Assembly: GCA_016935295.1 (NCBI GenBank)
Contig: JAFGRF010000308.1
Location: 1-5,419, forward strand
Direction: 5' to 3'
DNA from: Caldifarciminota bacterium
GTDB lineage: Bacteria > Hydrothermota > Tepidihabitantia > Tepidihabitantales > Tepidihabitantaceae
DNA: 5,419 bases
Part shown: one piece after another, positions 5,296 through 5,419 of the stretch
Layout: every line of letters begins with the position of its first letter
Numbering within the stretch: the first letter of the stretch is position 1
Notes under the pieces: model-generated
Told to the model about the DNA's origin: nothing
Seen by the model: only the letters and a program-made list of their open reading frames with translations
Database searches by the model: none
Translations under genes and position numbers: made by a program

Positions 5296-5419
5296 GTTGC
5301 CCTGCCGCATGTCTACAGCCCTGCGGTTCCTGCAGGATTGGTCGGTATCGATCAGACGAAAGTAGACACAGGGTGCTTGAAGGCGGTTCGGACGTGGACG
5401 AAGTCTACGGCTTCGCGCT

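Larger units (their letters stand above)
5113..5419. other. Downstream region without a convincing gene
   Basis: No gene is supported. A minus-strand frame is open from the right edge to 4765, but its product is Arg/Pro-rich, has no recognisable motif and runs antisense to the DUF1622-like gene. No intrinsic terminator (stem plus T-run) is visible after 5112. The region holds small palindromes at 5221-5256, the right copy of a 14-base inverted repeat, and three copies of GTCTAC (or its complement) between 5311 and 5408. In the last ~45 bases one plus frame (from GTG 5373: LEGGSDVDEVYGFA) reads like possible coding sequence, but it is too short to call. Confidence 0.5.

Noticed and set aside
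5311..5408. Three copies of GTCTAC/GTAGAC, with TGTCTAC (5310-5316) and GTAGACA (5362-5368) able to pair
   Set aside because: Six- to seven-base matches without extension, a long loop and no known regulator motif; too weak to call.
5399..5415. CGAAG...CTTCG stem near the right edge as a terminator
   Set aside because: Only five base pairs with a seven-base loop, no T-run, and almost 290 bases beyond the last stop codon.
4765..5418. Minus-strand frame open from the right edge of the window to 4765
   Set aside because: The product is Arg/Pro-rich without domain motifs and ends antisense to the DUF1622-like gene. Long open frames are common in this base composition.
5373..5419. Possible start of a further plus-strand gene running off the window
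   Set aside because: The frame MLEGGSDVDEVYGFA has reasonable codon use, but only about 15 codons are visible and the ribosome binding site is poor.

Overview
The window is a stretch of GC-rich bacterial DNA, with strong G/C preference at third codon positions and strong AGGAGG-type ribosome binding sites. It holds one tightly packed plus-strand gene cluster with a sulfur-metabolism signature. Nothing in it, such as an rRNA or a marker gene, allows the organism to be named. A free-living or environmental bacterium is the most that can be said. No mobile element, CRISPR array or tRNA was seen.

Layout. Positions 1-385 are non-coding, with GC-rich potential hairpins at about 89-115, two candidate promoters (about 210-237 and 320-325) and a short tandem motif just before the first gene. 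Positions 386-2176 encode an SLC13-type permease carrying two cytosolic RCK_C (TrkA_C) domains. After 33 bases comes a persulfide dioxygenase-like metallo-beta-lactamase (MBL) fold protein fused to two rhodanese domains (2210-3673; GTG start set by a near-perfect ribosome binding site). Its stop overlaps the start of the first of two half-size YeeE/YedE membrane proteins (3673-4194). The second half follows 8 bases later (4203-4760). A further 8 bases on, with its own strong ribosome binding site, is a small DUF1622-like membrane protein gene whose frame is broken by an apparent one-base deletion near 4852 (4772-5112). Positions 5113-5419 contain only small palindromic motifs and no convincing gene.

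How it fits together (inference). The MBL-rhodanese enzyme would oxidise glutathione- or other low-molecular-weight persulfides to sulfite and move sulfane sulfur between carriers, with thiosulfate as a likely product or substrate. The two YeeE/YedE halves together carry the three conserved cysteines expected of a thiosulfate or sulfur-compound permease. The RCK-gated SLC13 permease at the head of the cluster is a candidate for moving sulfate, sulfite or thiosulfate. This is the logic of the BigR/Blh and PmpAB-type sulfide-detoxification operons, here with an SLC13 permease added and no ArsR-type regulator visible.

The most notable points are the split transporter with its cysteines distributed over two chains, the first rhodanese domain without a catalytic cysteine, the SLC13 gene in this context, and the frameshifted DUF1622 gene.
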